Assembly (NCBI RefSeq): GCF_900129795.1
Contig: NZ_FQWW01000002.1
Coordinates: 1-64,000 of the forward strand
Reading direction: 5' to 3'
DNA from: Flavobacterium sp. CF108
GTDB taxonomy: Bacteria; Bacteroidota; Bacteroidia; Flavobacteriales; Flavobacteriaceae
DNA: 64,000 nucleotides
Positions 20,205 to 28,411 of the stretch are shown here, piece after piece (the first letter of the stretch is position 1; every line of letters starts with the position of its first letter). The notes under the pieces are model-generated. The model had not been told where the DNA came from and did no database searches. It worked only from the letters and a program-made list of their open reading frames with translations. Made by a program: the position numbers and the translations under genes.

Positions 20205-20245
20205 AAAAAGAAAAAGCGAGATAGTTATCTCGCTTTTTCTTTTTA
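20205..20245 (+). terminator. Bidirectional intrinsic terminator
   Basis: A stem of about 12 bp (20211-20222/20227-20238, GCGAGAT core) with a 4-nt loop has A-rich and T-rich flanks, 19 bp after the SPOR gene. It can also serve the facing DUF4920 gene. Confidence 0.9.
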
Positions 20246-20323
20246 TAAATCTATGTACACTTTTAAGCTCTTGGCTTTTATAAATTCATCTGTAATATCA
20301 AGTTCAACTTTGTGAATTTTAAT

Positions 20324-20833
20324 TTAGTTTACCACTTTTATTCCATCTGCCAAAAATCTAATTTCTTCTTTTGGTGCAGTAATAGCATCTATTTCAGCTT
20401 TTGTCTTTTTAGCATCTTTTGCATAATGCTTCAGCTCATCAACAGAGGTGACTTTTCGCTCTGCATTACCTTCTAAAACTACTTTTTTACCCTTTAACGC
20501 TGTTGGAACAAAAAATGCATAATCTTTCATTTTTACGAAAAAAGAAGCCCCGTTTTCTGTTTTAAGAGTTATCCAGCATCCTCTTTTTTTACAAACATTT
20601 GTCACTTCACCTTTTACAGTAATTCCTTCTGCTTTTTGCGTGTTTTTTAATTTATTTTCTAAGCTTTCAACAGAAACTGCTTGATCAATTGAAACATTAG
20701 AAACATCTGCTCCATAAAAATCTCCAATCAATGCATTACCCGCTGGCGGAGCAGGTTTTTCTACAGCTTCCTGACAAAAAGACAAAGTAGGAAAACATAA
20801 AAACAAAACGAATGAATATATTATTAGTTTCAT
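20324..20833 (-). CDS. DUF4920 secreted protein
   Basis: I start this 169-residue protein at the ATG at 20833, where a signal peptide begins (MKLIIYSFVLFLCFPTLSFC|Q). The open frame extends 13 codons further up but that part lacks sense. The mature region shows KGEVTNVCKKRGCWITL and FFVKMKDYAFFVP, the pattern of DUF4920, an OB-like fold seen in Bacteroidota envelope proteins. The two Cys around KKRG could bind a metal or form a disulfide. Function is unknown. Confidence 0.8.
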   Translation of the reverse strand: MKLIIYSFVLFLCFPTLSFCQEAVEKPAPPAGNALIGDFYGADVSNVSIDQAVSVESLENKLKNTQKAEGITVKGEVTNVCKKRGCWITLKTENGASFFVKMKDYAFFVPTALKGKKVVLEGNAERKVTSVDELKHYAKDAKKTKAEIDAITAPKEEIRFLADGIKVVN

Positions 20834-20940
20834 ATTGCAAAATATTAATATTGCTTCTCCCAAAAATAACACTAAAATTTGAGTTGGTTAAAATATTTAT
20901 GAACTATATCAAAACAGATAAATCTAAGCCCAGAATGCAT

Positions 20941-20970
20941 AAAAAAAGCCCCAATTTTCATTGGGGCTTT
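20941..20970 (-). terminator. Intrinsic terminator after infB
   Basis: An 11-bp perfect stem (20945-20955/20960-20970, GCCCCAA core) with a 4-nt loop is followed on the minus strand by seven T. It ends the rimP-nusA-infB transcript. Confidence 0.9.
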
Positions 20971-20987
20971 ACATATAGATTTAAATA

Positions 20988-23858
20988 TTACTTCAATTTC
21001 TTTTTGATTGCTACTTCATGGTAAGCTTCAATAACATCACTTATTTCGATATCATTAAATCCTTTAATTTGGATACCACAATCGTAACCTTTACTTACTT
21101 CTTTAACATCATCTTTGAATCGTTTTAAAGCAACAAGGTCACCTGTATGAACTACAACCCCATCTCTAATAACTCTAATTTTAGAAGTCCTTAAGATTTT
21201 ACCATCTGTTACCATACAACCAGCGATTGAACCTACTTTAGAAATTTTGAAAATCTCACGGATTTCTGCAGTTCCTAAAACTTCTTCTTTCATTTCAGGA
21301 GCTAACATTCCTTCCATCGCATCTTTCAAGTCATCGATTGCTGCGTAGATGATAGAATAGTAACGGATATCGATTTCTTCTTTATCAGCAAGCTGTCTTG
21401 CGTTTCCAGCAGGACGAACGTTAAATCCGATAATGATCGCATCTGATGCCGAAGCTAACATAACGTCAGTTTCTGTAATTGCACCAACTCCTTTATGTAT
21501 GATATTAATTTGAATTTCTTCAGTAGAAAGTTTAGAGAACGAATCTGATAACGCTTCAACAGATCCGTCAACGTCTCCTTTAAGGATTACGTTCAATTCT
21601 TTAAACTGACCAAGAGCGATACGTCGTCCAATTTCGTCAAGTGTAATATGACGCTGAGTACGTACAGATTGTTCACGCATTAATTGAGAACGTTTAGATG
21701 CAATTTGTTTTGCTTCTTTTTCATCTTCAAATACATTAAACTTATCACCCGCTGTTGCTGCTCCATCTAAACCTAAAACAGATACTGGAGTCGAAGGGCC
21801 TGCTTCTAAAACAATGTGCCCTCTTTCATCATGCATCGCCTTAACTTTACCATGGTGTTTTCCTGCAAGCATATAATCTCCAACTTTCAGCGTTCCGTGC
21901 TGTACTAAAATTGTTGATACATATCCTTTTCCTTTATCTAAGAAAGCTTCAACAACAGTTCCCTGAGCCGCTTTATTTGGATTAGATTTTAAATCTAAGA
22001 TTTCAGCTTCTAATAAAACTTTCTCTAATAATTCTTTTACTCCTGTTCCAACTTTTGCAGAAATATCATGTGACTGAATTTTTCCACCCCAATCTTCAAC
22101 AAGTAAATTCATACTAGCCAAACGTTCTTTGATTTTCTCAACATTAGCATTTGGTTTATCAATTTTATTGATTGCAAATATAATTGGCACTCCCGCAGCT
22201 TGTGCGTGAGAAATTGCTTCTTTTGTTTGCGGCATGATATCATCATCCGCCGCTACTACGATAATAGCTATATCGGTAACTTGAGCTCCACGTGCACGCA
22301 TCGCGGTAAACGCCTCGTGACCCGGTGTATCTAAGAATGCGATTTTTTGACCGTTATCAAGAGTTACTCCATAAGCTCCAATGTGTTGTGTAATACCTCC
22401 AGACTCACCAGCGATAACATTTTCTTTACGAATATAATCCAGTAAAGATGTTTTACCGTGATCGACGTGACCCATTACAGTAACAATTGGTGCTCTAGTA
22501 ACTAAATCTTCTTCTTTATCTTCAACAACCTCGATTGCTTCTTCGATGTCTACTGTAATAAACTCAACTTCATAACCAAATTCATCCGCAACAATAGTTA
22601 ATGTTTCAGCATCTAAACGCTGATTCATTGTTACCATGATTCCAAGAGACATACAAGTTCCAATTACTTTAGTAATCGGCACATCCATCATGATCGCAAT
22701 TTCACCTACTGTAACGAATTCTGTAACTTTAATCGTTTTACTTCCTTCGTCAAGAGCTCTTTGCTCGTCATCAGATTTCTGACGGTGCGTTTCTCTCTTA
22801 TCTCTTCTGTATTTAGCGGCTTTAGATTTACCACCTTTACCTTGAAGTTTTTCAAGAGTTTCTCTAATTTGGTTTTTTACTTCCTCCTCAGTAGGCTCCA
22901 CTTTTGCAACAATTGCAGGGCGGTTTCCTTTTACAAAACCTGGTCTTGCGCTTCTGTTAGCATTAAAGCCTCCGCCTCCTGTATTTGGAGTAATTTTATT
23001 AGGATTTGGCGTTCCCGGCGCATTTCCTGCAGCAGGTTTTGGCGCACCCGGCGCACCAGGTTTAGGAGCGATTCTTTTACGCTTATTTTTATTAGCGTTA
23101 TTATTATTTCCGGCTCCCGGAACTCCAGGTTTATTTGGAGTAATTTTCGGTTCTTCCTTCTTTTTCTTAGGTTTGTTAAATTGAGATAAGTCAATTGTCT
23201 GCCCAGTAAGAGTAGTTCCTGATAATTTTTGATATTGAGTAGTGATCGTTTCTTCCGCAGTTGCAGGGTCAGTTGAAACAATTGGCTCCTGAGCTGTTTT
23301 AGAATTCTCAGCTTTCACTTCTTTTTTCTCTGTAATAATTGGTTTTTCCACCTTTTTCTCTTCAGCTACTACAGGAGCAACAGGCTCTGATGGTGCAGTT
23401 TCTTTTTGAACAGGTTTTTCTGTTTGAGATGGAGTAACAGTTTTAGGCTCTTCAGTCTTAACTGGTTCTTCTGGGGCAACAGCAGGTTTTTTTGGATTTA
23501 AATCAATTTTACCAACTTGAACAGGTCCGGTAACAACAGCTCTCGCTTTGATGATTTCTTGTTGTTTCTGACGCTCTTCGTCTTGTCTGCGTTTGTCCTC
23601 AATTTCTTTCTCGCGCTCAACACGCAATGCTTCTTTTTCTTTTCTCTTCTCTTCCCCTACTTCTTTAGAAGCTTCCTTATTCCCCTTATCGCCCGCAAAT
23701 TGGCTTTGCAGGATATTAAATTCACTGTCAGAAATTTTAGCATTTGGATTTGCATCAATAGCAATTCCCTTATCTTTTAGATAATCAACAGCTCTTTCTA
23801 ACGAGATATTTAATTCCCTTAAAACCTTGTTTATTCTTATTACTCTCTCTTCAGACAT
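20988..23858 (-). CDS. infB: Translation initiation factor IF-2
   Basis: IF-2 is the GTPase that brings initiator tRNA to the 30S subunit and promotes subunit joining. The 956-residue protein has an N-terminal IF2_N domain ([19 protein letters not shown]), a long Lys/Glu/Pro/Asn-rich linker to about residue 380, the G domain with G1 [10 protein letters not shown]3 DTPGHEAF and G4 NKID, and the beta-barrel domains II-IV ending [18 protein letters not shown]. It follows nusA by about 48 bp in the conserved rimP-nusA-infB order. Confidence 0.98.
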   Translation of the reverse strand: MSEERVIRINKVLRELNISLERAVDYLKDKGIAIDANPNAKISDSEFNILQSQFAGDKGNKEASKEVGEEKRKEKEALRVEREKEIEDKRRQDEERQKQQEIIKARAVVTGPVQVGKIDLNPKKPAVAPEEPVKTEEPKTVTPSQTEKPVQKETAPSEPVAPVVAEEKKVEKPIITEKKEVKAENSKTAQEPIVSTDPATAEETITTQYQKLSGTTLTGQTIDLSQFNKPKKKKEEPKITPNKPGVPGAGNNNNANKNKRKRIAPKPGAPGAPKPAAGNAPGTPNPNKITPNTGGGGFNANRSARPGFVKGNRPAIVAKVEPTEEEVKNQIRETLEKLQGKGGKSKAAKYRRDKRETHRQKSDDEQRALDEGSKTIKVTEFVTVGEIAIMMDVPITKVIGTCMSLGIMVTMNQRLDAETLTIVADEFGYEVEFITVDIEEAIEVVEDKEEDLVTRAPIVTVMGHVDHGKTSLLDYIRKENVIAGESGGITQHIGAYGVTLDNGQKIAFLDTPGHEAFTAMRARGAQVTDIAIIVVAADDDIMPQTKEAISHAQAAGVPIIFAINKIDKPNANVEKIKERLASMNLLVEDWGGKIQSHDISAKVGTGVKELLEKVLLEAEILDLKSNPNKAAQGTVVEAFLDKGKGYVSTILVQHGTLKVGDYMLAGKHHGKVKAMHDERGHIVLEAGPSTPVSVLGLDGAATAGDKFNVFEDEKEAKQIASKRSQLMREQSVRTQRHITLDEIGRRIALGQFKELNVILKGDVDGSVEALSDSFSKLSTEEIQINIIHKGVGAITETDVMLASASDAIIIGFNVRPAGNARQLADKEEIDIRYYSIIYAAIDDLKDAMEGMLAPEMKEEVLGTAEIREIFKISKVGSIAGCMVTDGKILRTSKIRVIRDGVVVHTGDLVALKRFKDDVKEVSKGYDCGIQIKGFNDIEISDVIEAYHEVAIKKKLK

Positions 23859-23906
23859 ATAACCTTTTTATTATTACCTTTTTCGTTGTGTTGTTAGAGC
23901 AGATAA

Positions 23907-25160
23907 TTAGTTATCAAACTCTTCTTTTAGTATTTTCATAACGTCAAGAATAGTTTCCTCTTCTAAATCCGTTCTTCTTACTAAATCTTCTACTTCTTGT
24001 TTTAAGATACTTTTTGCAGTATCTAAACCTATTTTAGCAAATTCTTCAATTACCCAGTCTTCGATTTCATCTGAGAACTCTGTTAATTCAACATCGTCTT
24101 CATCTGCCGTTGCACCTGCAACATCTCCTTCACGAATAACATCTAATTCGTAACCTGTTAGCTGACCTGCTAATTTAATATTGTGACCTCCTCTACCAAT
24201 TGCTTTAGAAACTTCTTCTAATTTCAAGAATACTTCAGCTCTTTTGTTTTCTTCATCAATTTTGATAGAAGAAACTTTAGCAGGGCTTAATGCTCTTGTA
24301 ATAAACAATTGAATATTGTTTGTATAGTTGATTACGTCAATATTTTCGTTTCCTAATTCACGAACGATTCCGTGAATACGAGATCCTTTCATACCAACAC
24401 ACGCTCCAACAGGATCAATTCTGTCATCGTAAGAGTCTACAGCAACTTTTGCTTTTTCTCCCGGGATACGTACTACATTTTTAACTGTAATCAAACCGTC
24501 AAATACTTCAGGAATTTCTTGTTCAAATAATTTTTCTAAAAACTTCTCCGAAGTTCTAGACATAATAATTTGTGGTTTGTTTCCTTTTAATTCAACGCTT
24601 TCAATGATTCCACGAACATTATCTCCCTTACGGAAAAAGTCAGATGGAATTTGTTTTTCTTTTGGAAGCACAATTTCGTTTCCTTCATCGTCAACTAAAA
24701 TAACAACTCTTGGACGCACGTGGTGCACTTCGGCAGTATAAATATCACCAATAATATCTTTAAATTGCTTGTAAAGATTTGTATTATCGTGTTCGTGAAT
24801 TTTAGATATTAAGTTTTGACGCAAAGCTAAAATAGCTCTTCTTCCTAAATCAATCAATTTTACCTCTTCAGAAACCTCTTCACCAATTTCAAAATCCGCT
24901 TCGATCATTCTTGCTTCAGTCAAAGTAATTTCTTCATTTTCAAAATCAAGATCTTCGTCAGCAACGATAACTCTTCTTCTCCATATCTCCATATCTCCTT
25001 TATCAGGATTTATAATGATATCGAAATTATCATCAGAACCGTATTTTTTCTTCAATGCATTTCTAAACACGTCCTCTAAAATTGCCATAAGCGTTACACG
25101 ATCAATAAGTTTATTGTCTTTAAACTCTGAGAATGAATCGATTAATGCTAAATTTTCCAT
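23907..25160 (-). CDS. nusA: Transcription termination/antitermination factor NusA
   Basis: NusA binds RNA polymerase and modulates pausing, intrinsic termination and antitermination. The 417-residue protein has an N-terminal RNAP-binding domain, an S1 domain (KGDNVRGIIESVELKGNKP), KH1 (GACVGMKGSRI) and KH2 (AIGRGGHNIKLAGQLTGYELDV), and a short acidic tail instead of the tandem acidic repeats of E. coli. It lies 13 bp after rimP. The terminator-like hairpin ahead of rimP makes feedback by NusA on its own operon plausible. Confidence 0.97.
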   Translation of the reverse strand: MENLALIDSFSEFKDNKLIDRVTLMAILEDVFRNALKKKYGSDDNFDIIINPDKGDMEIWRRRVIVADEDLDFENEEITLTEARMIEADFEIGEEVSEEVKLIDLGRRAILALRQNLISKIHEHDNTNLYKQFKDIIGDIYTAEVHHVRPRVVILVDDEGNEIVLPKEKQIPSDFFRKGDNVRGIIESVELKGNKPQIIMSRTSEKFLEKLFEQEIPEVFDGLITVKNVVRIPGEKAKVAVDSYDDRIDPVGACVGMKGSRIHGIVRELGNENIDVINYTNNIQLFITRALSPAKVSSIKIDEENKRAEVFLKLEEVSKAIGRGGHNIKLAGQLTGYELDVIREGDVAGATADEDDVELTEFSDEIEDWVIEEFAKIGLDTAKSILKQEVEDLVRRTDLEEETILDVMKILKEEFDN

Positions 25161-25173
25161 GCGAATTCTTTAA

Positions 25174-25638
25174 TTAAAATGTTACTGTAACAACTGCCTC
25201 TTTAATTTCTGTATAAGGTATCTGTTGTTCTTTTTGAACTGTTTCTTTTCCTTTTCCTACTTTTTTCGGTTCTCTTGCCTCCCAAGACAAAATTATAAAA
25301 ACATCGTTAGCTTCTACTAATTCTGCTTCAATTTTTTCATTATTTGTAGTAACAATCAACGTTCTACCAATATTTTTCTTGTATTGTCTTATTAATTTTA
25401 AAGGAGAACCTACTCCAACTGATGCTACTTCAAGTGAAAAATCCTGTTCTTCACGATCCAGATTATTCTCGATTGCACGACTAATATCAATACAATCCTG
25501 AAGCGCAACTCCATTATCTCCGTCTAAACCTACACTAATTTTAAAAGAATCTGAAACCGCAAGATCAATCAAAAAGATCGACGGCTTTTCCAGAAGAGCT
25601 TCTGTAATTAATTTGTTTACTTTTTCCTTAAATGTCAT
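25174..25638 (-). CDS. rimP: Ribosome maturation factor RimP
   Basis: RimP assists 30S subunit assembly. From the ATG at 25638 it has 154 residues starting [19 protein letters not shown], which fits family length; the further in-frame ATG at 25674 would place a terminator hairpin (25652-25672) inside the gene and is rejected. Family segments include [19 protein letters not shown] and [14 protein letters not shown]. It is first in rimP-nusA-infB. Confidence 0.95.
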   Translation of the reverse strand: MTFKEKVNKLITEALLEKPSIFLIDLAVSDSFKISVGLDGDNGVALQDCIDISRAIENNLDREEQDFSLEVASVGVGSPLKLIRQYKKNIGRTLIVTTNNEKIEAELVEANDVFIILSWEAREPKKVGKGKETVQKEQQIPYTEIKEAVVTVTF

Positions 25639-25640
25639 AA

Positions 25641-25672
25641 TTTTATAAAAAGAGGGGACAATTAGTCCCCTC
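25641..25672 (-). promoter_or_regulatory. Terminator-like hairpin in the rimP-nusA-infB leader
   Basis: A perfect 8-bp stem (25652-25659/25665-25672, GAGGGGAC on the minus strand) with a 5-nt loop is followed by TTTTTATAAAA and then the rimP ATG, 13 nt beyond the stem. No minus-strand gene ends upstream, since the neighbour is divergent, so this is a leader element and a candidate attenuator. Confidence 0.7.
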
Positions 25673-25700
25673 ATTATTTAGATTTTAATAAATAACGGTG

Positions 25701-25729
25701 CAAATATAGTGATTTTTTTATAAATCAAA
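25701..25729 (-). promoter_or_regulatory. Promoter of rimP-nusA-infB
   Basis: The minus strand reads TTTG (25726-25729), a 17-nt spacer and TATATTTG (25701-25708). It predicts a leader of roughly 55 nt that contains little besides the hairpin. Confidence 0.75.
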
Positions 25730-25811
25730 TAAATAGATTGCTCTAAAAATATTTCTTATCTTTATAGTAGCGTTCAAAAACACATTATTCTAATAATTTA
25801 ACCCGAAAATT

Positions 25812-26636
25812 ATGAAACGAATTTTAGTACCTACTGATTTTTCAGAACATGCAGAACACGCCTTAAAAATCGCAGCTCAAATTGCAAAAAAAAACGATTC
25901 TGAAATCATTATTTTACATATGCTCGAATTCCCGCATCAATCCAATGATGCAATATTTGGAGGTGTAAGTATTCCCGAAACTATGCTTTTTATGCAAAAA
26001 GCAAACGAAACTCTTGACACAATCTCACAAAGCTCTTTTCTTGATGGAATTCAGGTCACGGAAGTTGTAAAAATGGACAAACCAATTCACGGTATTACTC
26101 AAGTAAGCAAGGACTACAATATTGATTTAATTATTATGGGCTCACACGGCTCTACCGGAGTTGAAGAATTACTAATTGGCTCAAATACCGAAAAAGTAGT
26201 GAGAAATTCTGAAATTCCTGTTTTGGTAATCAAAAAAGACATTTCAGATTTTAACGTTCAGAATATTGTTTTTGCTTCTGATTTCACAGAAGAAACCAAA
26301 AAACCGTTTGAAAAACTTTTAAACGTTACTAAATCATTTGACGCAAAACTACACCTAGTCACCATTTGCACACCAAACAGCTTTAAACCAACACATGTAA
26401 TCGAAAAAGCAATTAATGATTTTACCAGTCATTTCAATCTTACAAATTACGATACGCACATTTACAACGATACTAATATTGAAAAAGGAATTATCAATTT
26501 CTCCAACAGCATAAATGCCGATATTATTGGAATGTGTACTCACGGAAGAACTGGTTTTGCACATTTCTTTAACGGAAGCATAAGCGAAGGCTTAGTAAAT
26601 CATGCGGTAAAACCTGTTATTACCTTAAAAATTTAA
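25812..26636 (+). CDS. Tandem-domain universal stress protein
   Basis: The 274-residue cytoplasmic protein holds two Usp domains. The first (1-140) begins MKRILVPTDFSEHAEHAL and has the nucleotide-binding signature GSHGSTGVEELLIGSNTEKV. The second (about 147-274) begins NIVFASDFTEETKKPF and keeps a weaker signature, THGRTGFAHFFNGSISE. ATP/AMP binding in the first half is therefore more likely than in the second. It is monocistronic and divergent from rimP. Confidence 0.93.
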   Translation: MKRILVPTDFSEHAEHALKIAAQIAKKNDSEIIILHMLEFPHQSNDAIFGGVSIPETMLFMQKANETLDTISQSSFLDGIQVTEVVKMDKPIHGITQVSKDYNIDLIIMGSHGSTGVEELLIGSNTEKVVRNSEIPVLVIKKDISDFNVQNIVFASDFTEETKKPFEKLLNVTKSFDAKLHLVTICTPNSFKPTHVIEKAINDFTSHFNLTNYDTHIYNDTNIEKGIINFSNSINADIIGMCTHGRTGFAHFFNGSISEGLVNHAVKPVITLKI

Positions 26637-26895
26637 ACCAAAATCCCAATGAAGAAATAATGGTTCAAATAATTCATCAAACGCACTCATTATCTTTGTT
26701 TAAATTTTAAAGCACAAAGATGAGCAATGTGACAATGAGAAAAGTTTTCTAATTGAGGAAAAAAGCAGCCAAAATAAAGAATAATAAAACACTTAAATGT
26801 CAACAGCTATCAGTCTATAGATTGCCTGAATCCGAGACATTTAAGGCAAATATTTATTAGAATTCTAAAGCTCAAATACGACACTTCCCCTTCCA
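26637..26895. other. Noncoding gap with a long-range inverted repeat
   Basis: There is no gene. A perfect 10-bp inverted repeat, CTTAAATGTC (26792-26801) and GACATTTAAG (26836-26845), encloses 34 nt with a smaller palindrome. It may be a small RNA or the 3' structure of the stress-protein mRNA. Confidence 0.35.
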
Positions 26896-27138
26896 TTACG
26901 CCAAACTTTTGTAGCGAGCCTTTGTTTCTTGTTCGTCATTAACATACTCTAAAATGTCACCTGGCTGACATTCTAATACATTACAAATCGTCTCCAAAGT
27001 GCTAAATCTAATTGCCTTTGCTTTTCCTGTCTTTAATATGGAAAGGTTCGATAAAGTCAATCCAACTTTATCAGAAAGTTCATTAAGCGACATTTTTCGT
27101 TTAGCCATTACAACGTCTAAATTTACTATAATTGCCAT
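26896..27138 (-). CDS. Small HTH (XRE/YozG-type) transcriptional regulator
   Basis: The 80-residue protein is essentially one helix-turn-helix: MSLNELSDKVGLTLSNLSILKTGKAKAIRF, then LETICNVLECQPGDILEY. This is the small Cro/CI-like regulator paired with DUF2975 proteins (YozG/YoaS in B. subtilis). It lies 3 bp after the DUF2975 gene, so they are co-transcribed and probably act together. The target is unknown. Confidence 0.88.
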   Translation of the reverse strand: MAIIVNLDVVMAKRKMSLNELSDKVGLTLSNLSILKTGKAKAIRFSTLETICNVLECQPGDILEYVNDEQETKARYKSLA

Positions 27139-27141
27139 AGA

Positions 27142-27681
27142 TTAAACAGTTAAATCATTTTCGTTTTGAATATCTACTCCTTTTTTAAAAATAGTCGCAA
27201 TAATATAGATTACAGCTCCCATTAAAATAAATGCTTGACTGTCTGCCCAAAATTGATTTAGATTATCAGTAACAAAACCGTGATGTATTAAATTTTTAGC
27301 TAACTGCCTGGCAATGTAACTTAATAGTCCAATTGAAAAGGTGTAATAACTGATTTGTGAAATTTGTCTCGCAACAAAAGTGTTGAACGGTTTTGACAAA
27401 TCCATTGTGTGCATTAATCTGATAACTATATAAAATAGACAAGCTTTTAAAATTGAAATGGTTAAAATAAAGCTATAGATACCAAAAAAAGCTAATCTAC
27501 TGTCTTTATACATTTCAATTAAGTCCAACTTTTGATAAAGATTTTGGACAAATTCAGGATTATACAGGCTGAAAAAGAAATTCACTATTAAGCCTCCTGC
27601 TTCAATGCTCAAGCCGACAAAAATGAGCCAGGCCACAATATATAAGCCCCAAAATACGAAGTTGTTTGTTTTTGACATCAT
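27142..27681 (-). CDS. DUF2975 membrane protein
   Basis: The 179-residue protein has four predicted transmembrane helices (about 10-34, 60-86, 104-124 and 147-167) and the LSKPFNTFVARQISQISYY segment between helices 2 and 3 typical of DUF2975. It is paired with an XRE regulator immediately downstream. The membrane partner could sense a signal and modulate the regulator; this is inferred from the conserved pairing only. Confidence 0.85.
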   Translation of the reverse strand: MMSKTNNFVFWGLYIVAWLIFVGLSIEAGGLIVNFFFSLYNPEFVQNLYQKLDLIEMYKDSRLAFFGIYSFILTISILKACLFYIVIRLMHTMDLSKPFNTFVARQISQISYYTFSIGLLSYIARQLAKNLIHHGFVTDNLNQFWADSQAFILMGAVIYIIATIFKKGVDIQNENDLTV

Positions 27682-27704
27682 TGTTCAAATTTAAGTTGAT
27701 ATAT

Positions 27705-27734
27705 CAAAAATAATAAAATTTTATTGATAAACAA
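27705..27734 (-). promoter_or_regulatory. Promoter of the DUF2975-HTH pair
   Basis: On the minus strand TTG (27732-27734), a 19-nt spacer and TATTTTTG (27705-27712) precede the start codon by 24 nt. Confidence 0.6.
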
Positions 27735-27883
27735 TAAAAATATATTTTTATTCAAAAAATATTCATCGAATTTAAAAAAGGGCCTTGCATTAATTTGCTG
27801 ATTATTTACGTTTTGCCATCATACTTGGGAAGCACTATCATTTTATTTTATTTCAATATTATAATCTTTAAATTTATTCCATA

Positions 27884-27912
27884 AAAAAAGCCTCTCGATT
27901 GAGAGGCTTTTA
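27884..27912 (-). terminator. Terminator of tRNA-Gln copy 1
   Basis: An inverted repeat GCCTCTC/GAGAGGC with AAAA/TTTT extensions is followed on the minus strand by T7. Confidence 0.85.
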
Positions 27913-27914
27913 TG

Positions 27915-27985
27915 TTGGTCTACTAGGACTCGAACCTAGAAAGACTGCACCAAAAACAGTTGTGTTACCATTACACCATAGACCA
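27915..27985 (-). tRNA. tRNA-Gln (anticodon TTG), copy 1
   Basis: This 71-nt cloverleaf without encoded CCA has an acceptor stem TGGTCTA/TAGACCA with the U1-A72 pair usual for tRNA-Gln. The anticodon stem ACTGT/GCAGT closes the loop TTTTGGT, giving anticodon TTG. The T arm is CTAGG-TTCGAGT-CCTAG. It has its own promoter and terminator and is identical to copy 2. Confidence 0.97.
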
Positions 27986-28005
27986 GCAGTGCTGTTAAGC
28001 GGGTG

Positions 28006-28036
28006 CAAAATTAAACCTTTATTTAAATTGTGCAAA
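28006..28036 (-). promoter_or_regulatory. Promoter of tRNA-Gln copy 1
   Basis: On the minus strand: TTTG (28033-28036), 19-nt spacer, TAATTTTG (28006-28013), 20 nt before the tRNA. Confidence 0.75.
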
Positions 28037-28062
28037 TTTTTAAGCTAAATTTTTTTGCATAA

Positions 28063-28091
28063 AAAAAAGCCTCTCGATTGAGAGGCTTTTA
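28063..28091 (-). terminator. Terminator of tRNA-Gln copy 2
   Basis: It is the same GCCTCTC/GAGAGGC hairpin with a T tract as for copy 1, lying between the two tRNA genes. Confidence 0.85.
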
Positions 28092-28093
28092 TG

Positions 28094-28164
28094 TTGGTCT
28101 ACTAGGACTCGAACCTAGAAAGACTGCACCAAAAACAGTTGTGTTACCATTACACCATAGACCA
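28094..28164 (-). tRNA. tRNA-Gln (anticodon TTG), copy 2
   Basis: The sequence is identical to the copy at 27915-27985, displaced by 179 bp. The 71-nt cloverleaf lacks an encoded CCA. Confidence 0.97.
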
Positions 28165-28184
28165 GCAGTGCTGTTAAGCGAGTG

Positions 28185-28215
28185 CAAATTTAAGGTTTTA
28201 TTTAGTTTGCGCAAA
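28185..28215 (-). promoter_or_regulatory. Promoter of tRNA-Gln copy 2
   Basis: On the minus strand: TTTG (28212-28215), 19-nt spacer, TAAATTTG (28185-28192). Confidence 0.78.
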
Positions 28216-28411
28216 CTTTTTTGTCAAAAAAAATATTTTTTTTCATTCTTTTTCATTTTAAAGTCTCGCACTTTTTCCAAAGAGCCTTATACACAATACA
28301 TTAATATTTACAAATAGTTATTATAGAATTTTTTGTTAATGCTCGTTTCTTTACGTAAAAAAACATTTTCTTTGTAGGATTGAAAAACATACAAAATTTT
28401 AACACCTAAAT

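Noticed and set aside
22761..23780. Open frames antisense or frameshifted within the infB linker region
   Set aside because: They arise from the low-complexity Lys/Glu/Pro linker; infB itself is intact across this region.
25639..25674. Longer RimP start at the ATG at 25674
   Set aside because: It would translate through the terminator-like hairpin and T tract; the ATG at 25638 fits family length.
26896..27681. Toxin-antitoxin reading of the HTH/DUF2975 pair
   Set aside because: The order and sizes fit the YoaS/YozG type of membrane protein plus regulator; no toxin family features are visible.
28078..28317. 79-codon open frame on the plus strand reading GLEPRKTAPKTVV
   Set aside because: It is the antisense of the second tRNA-Gln and its terminator; such reading frames across tRNA genes are a well-known annotation artefact.
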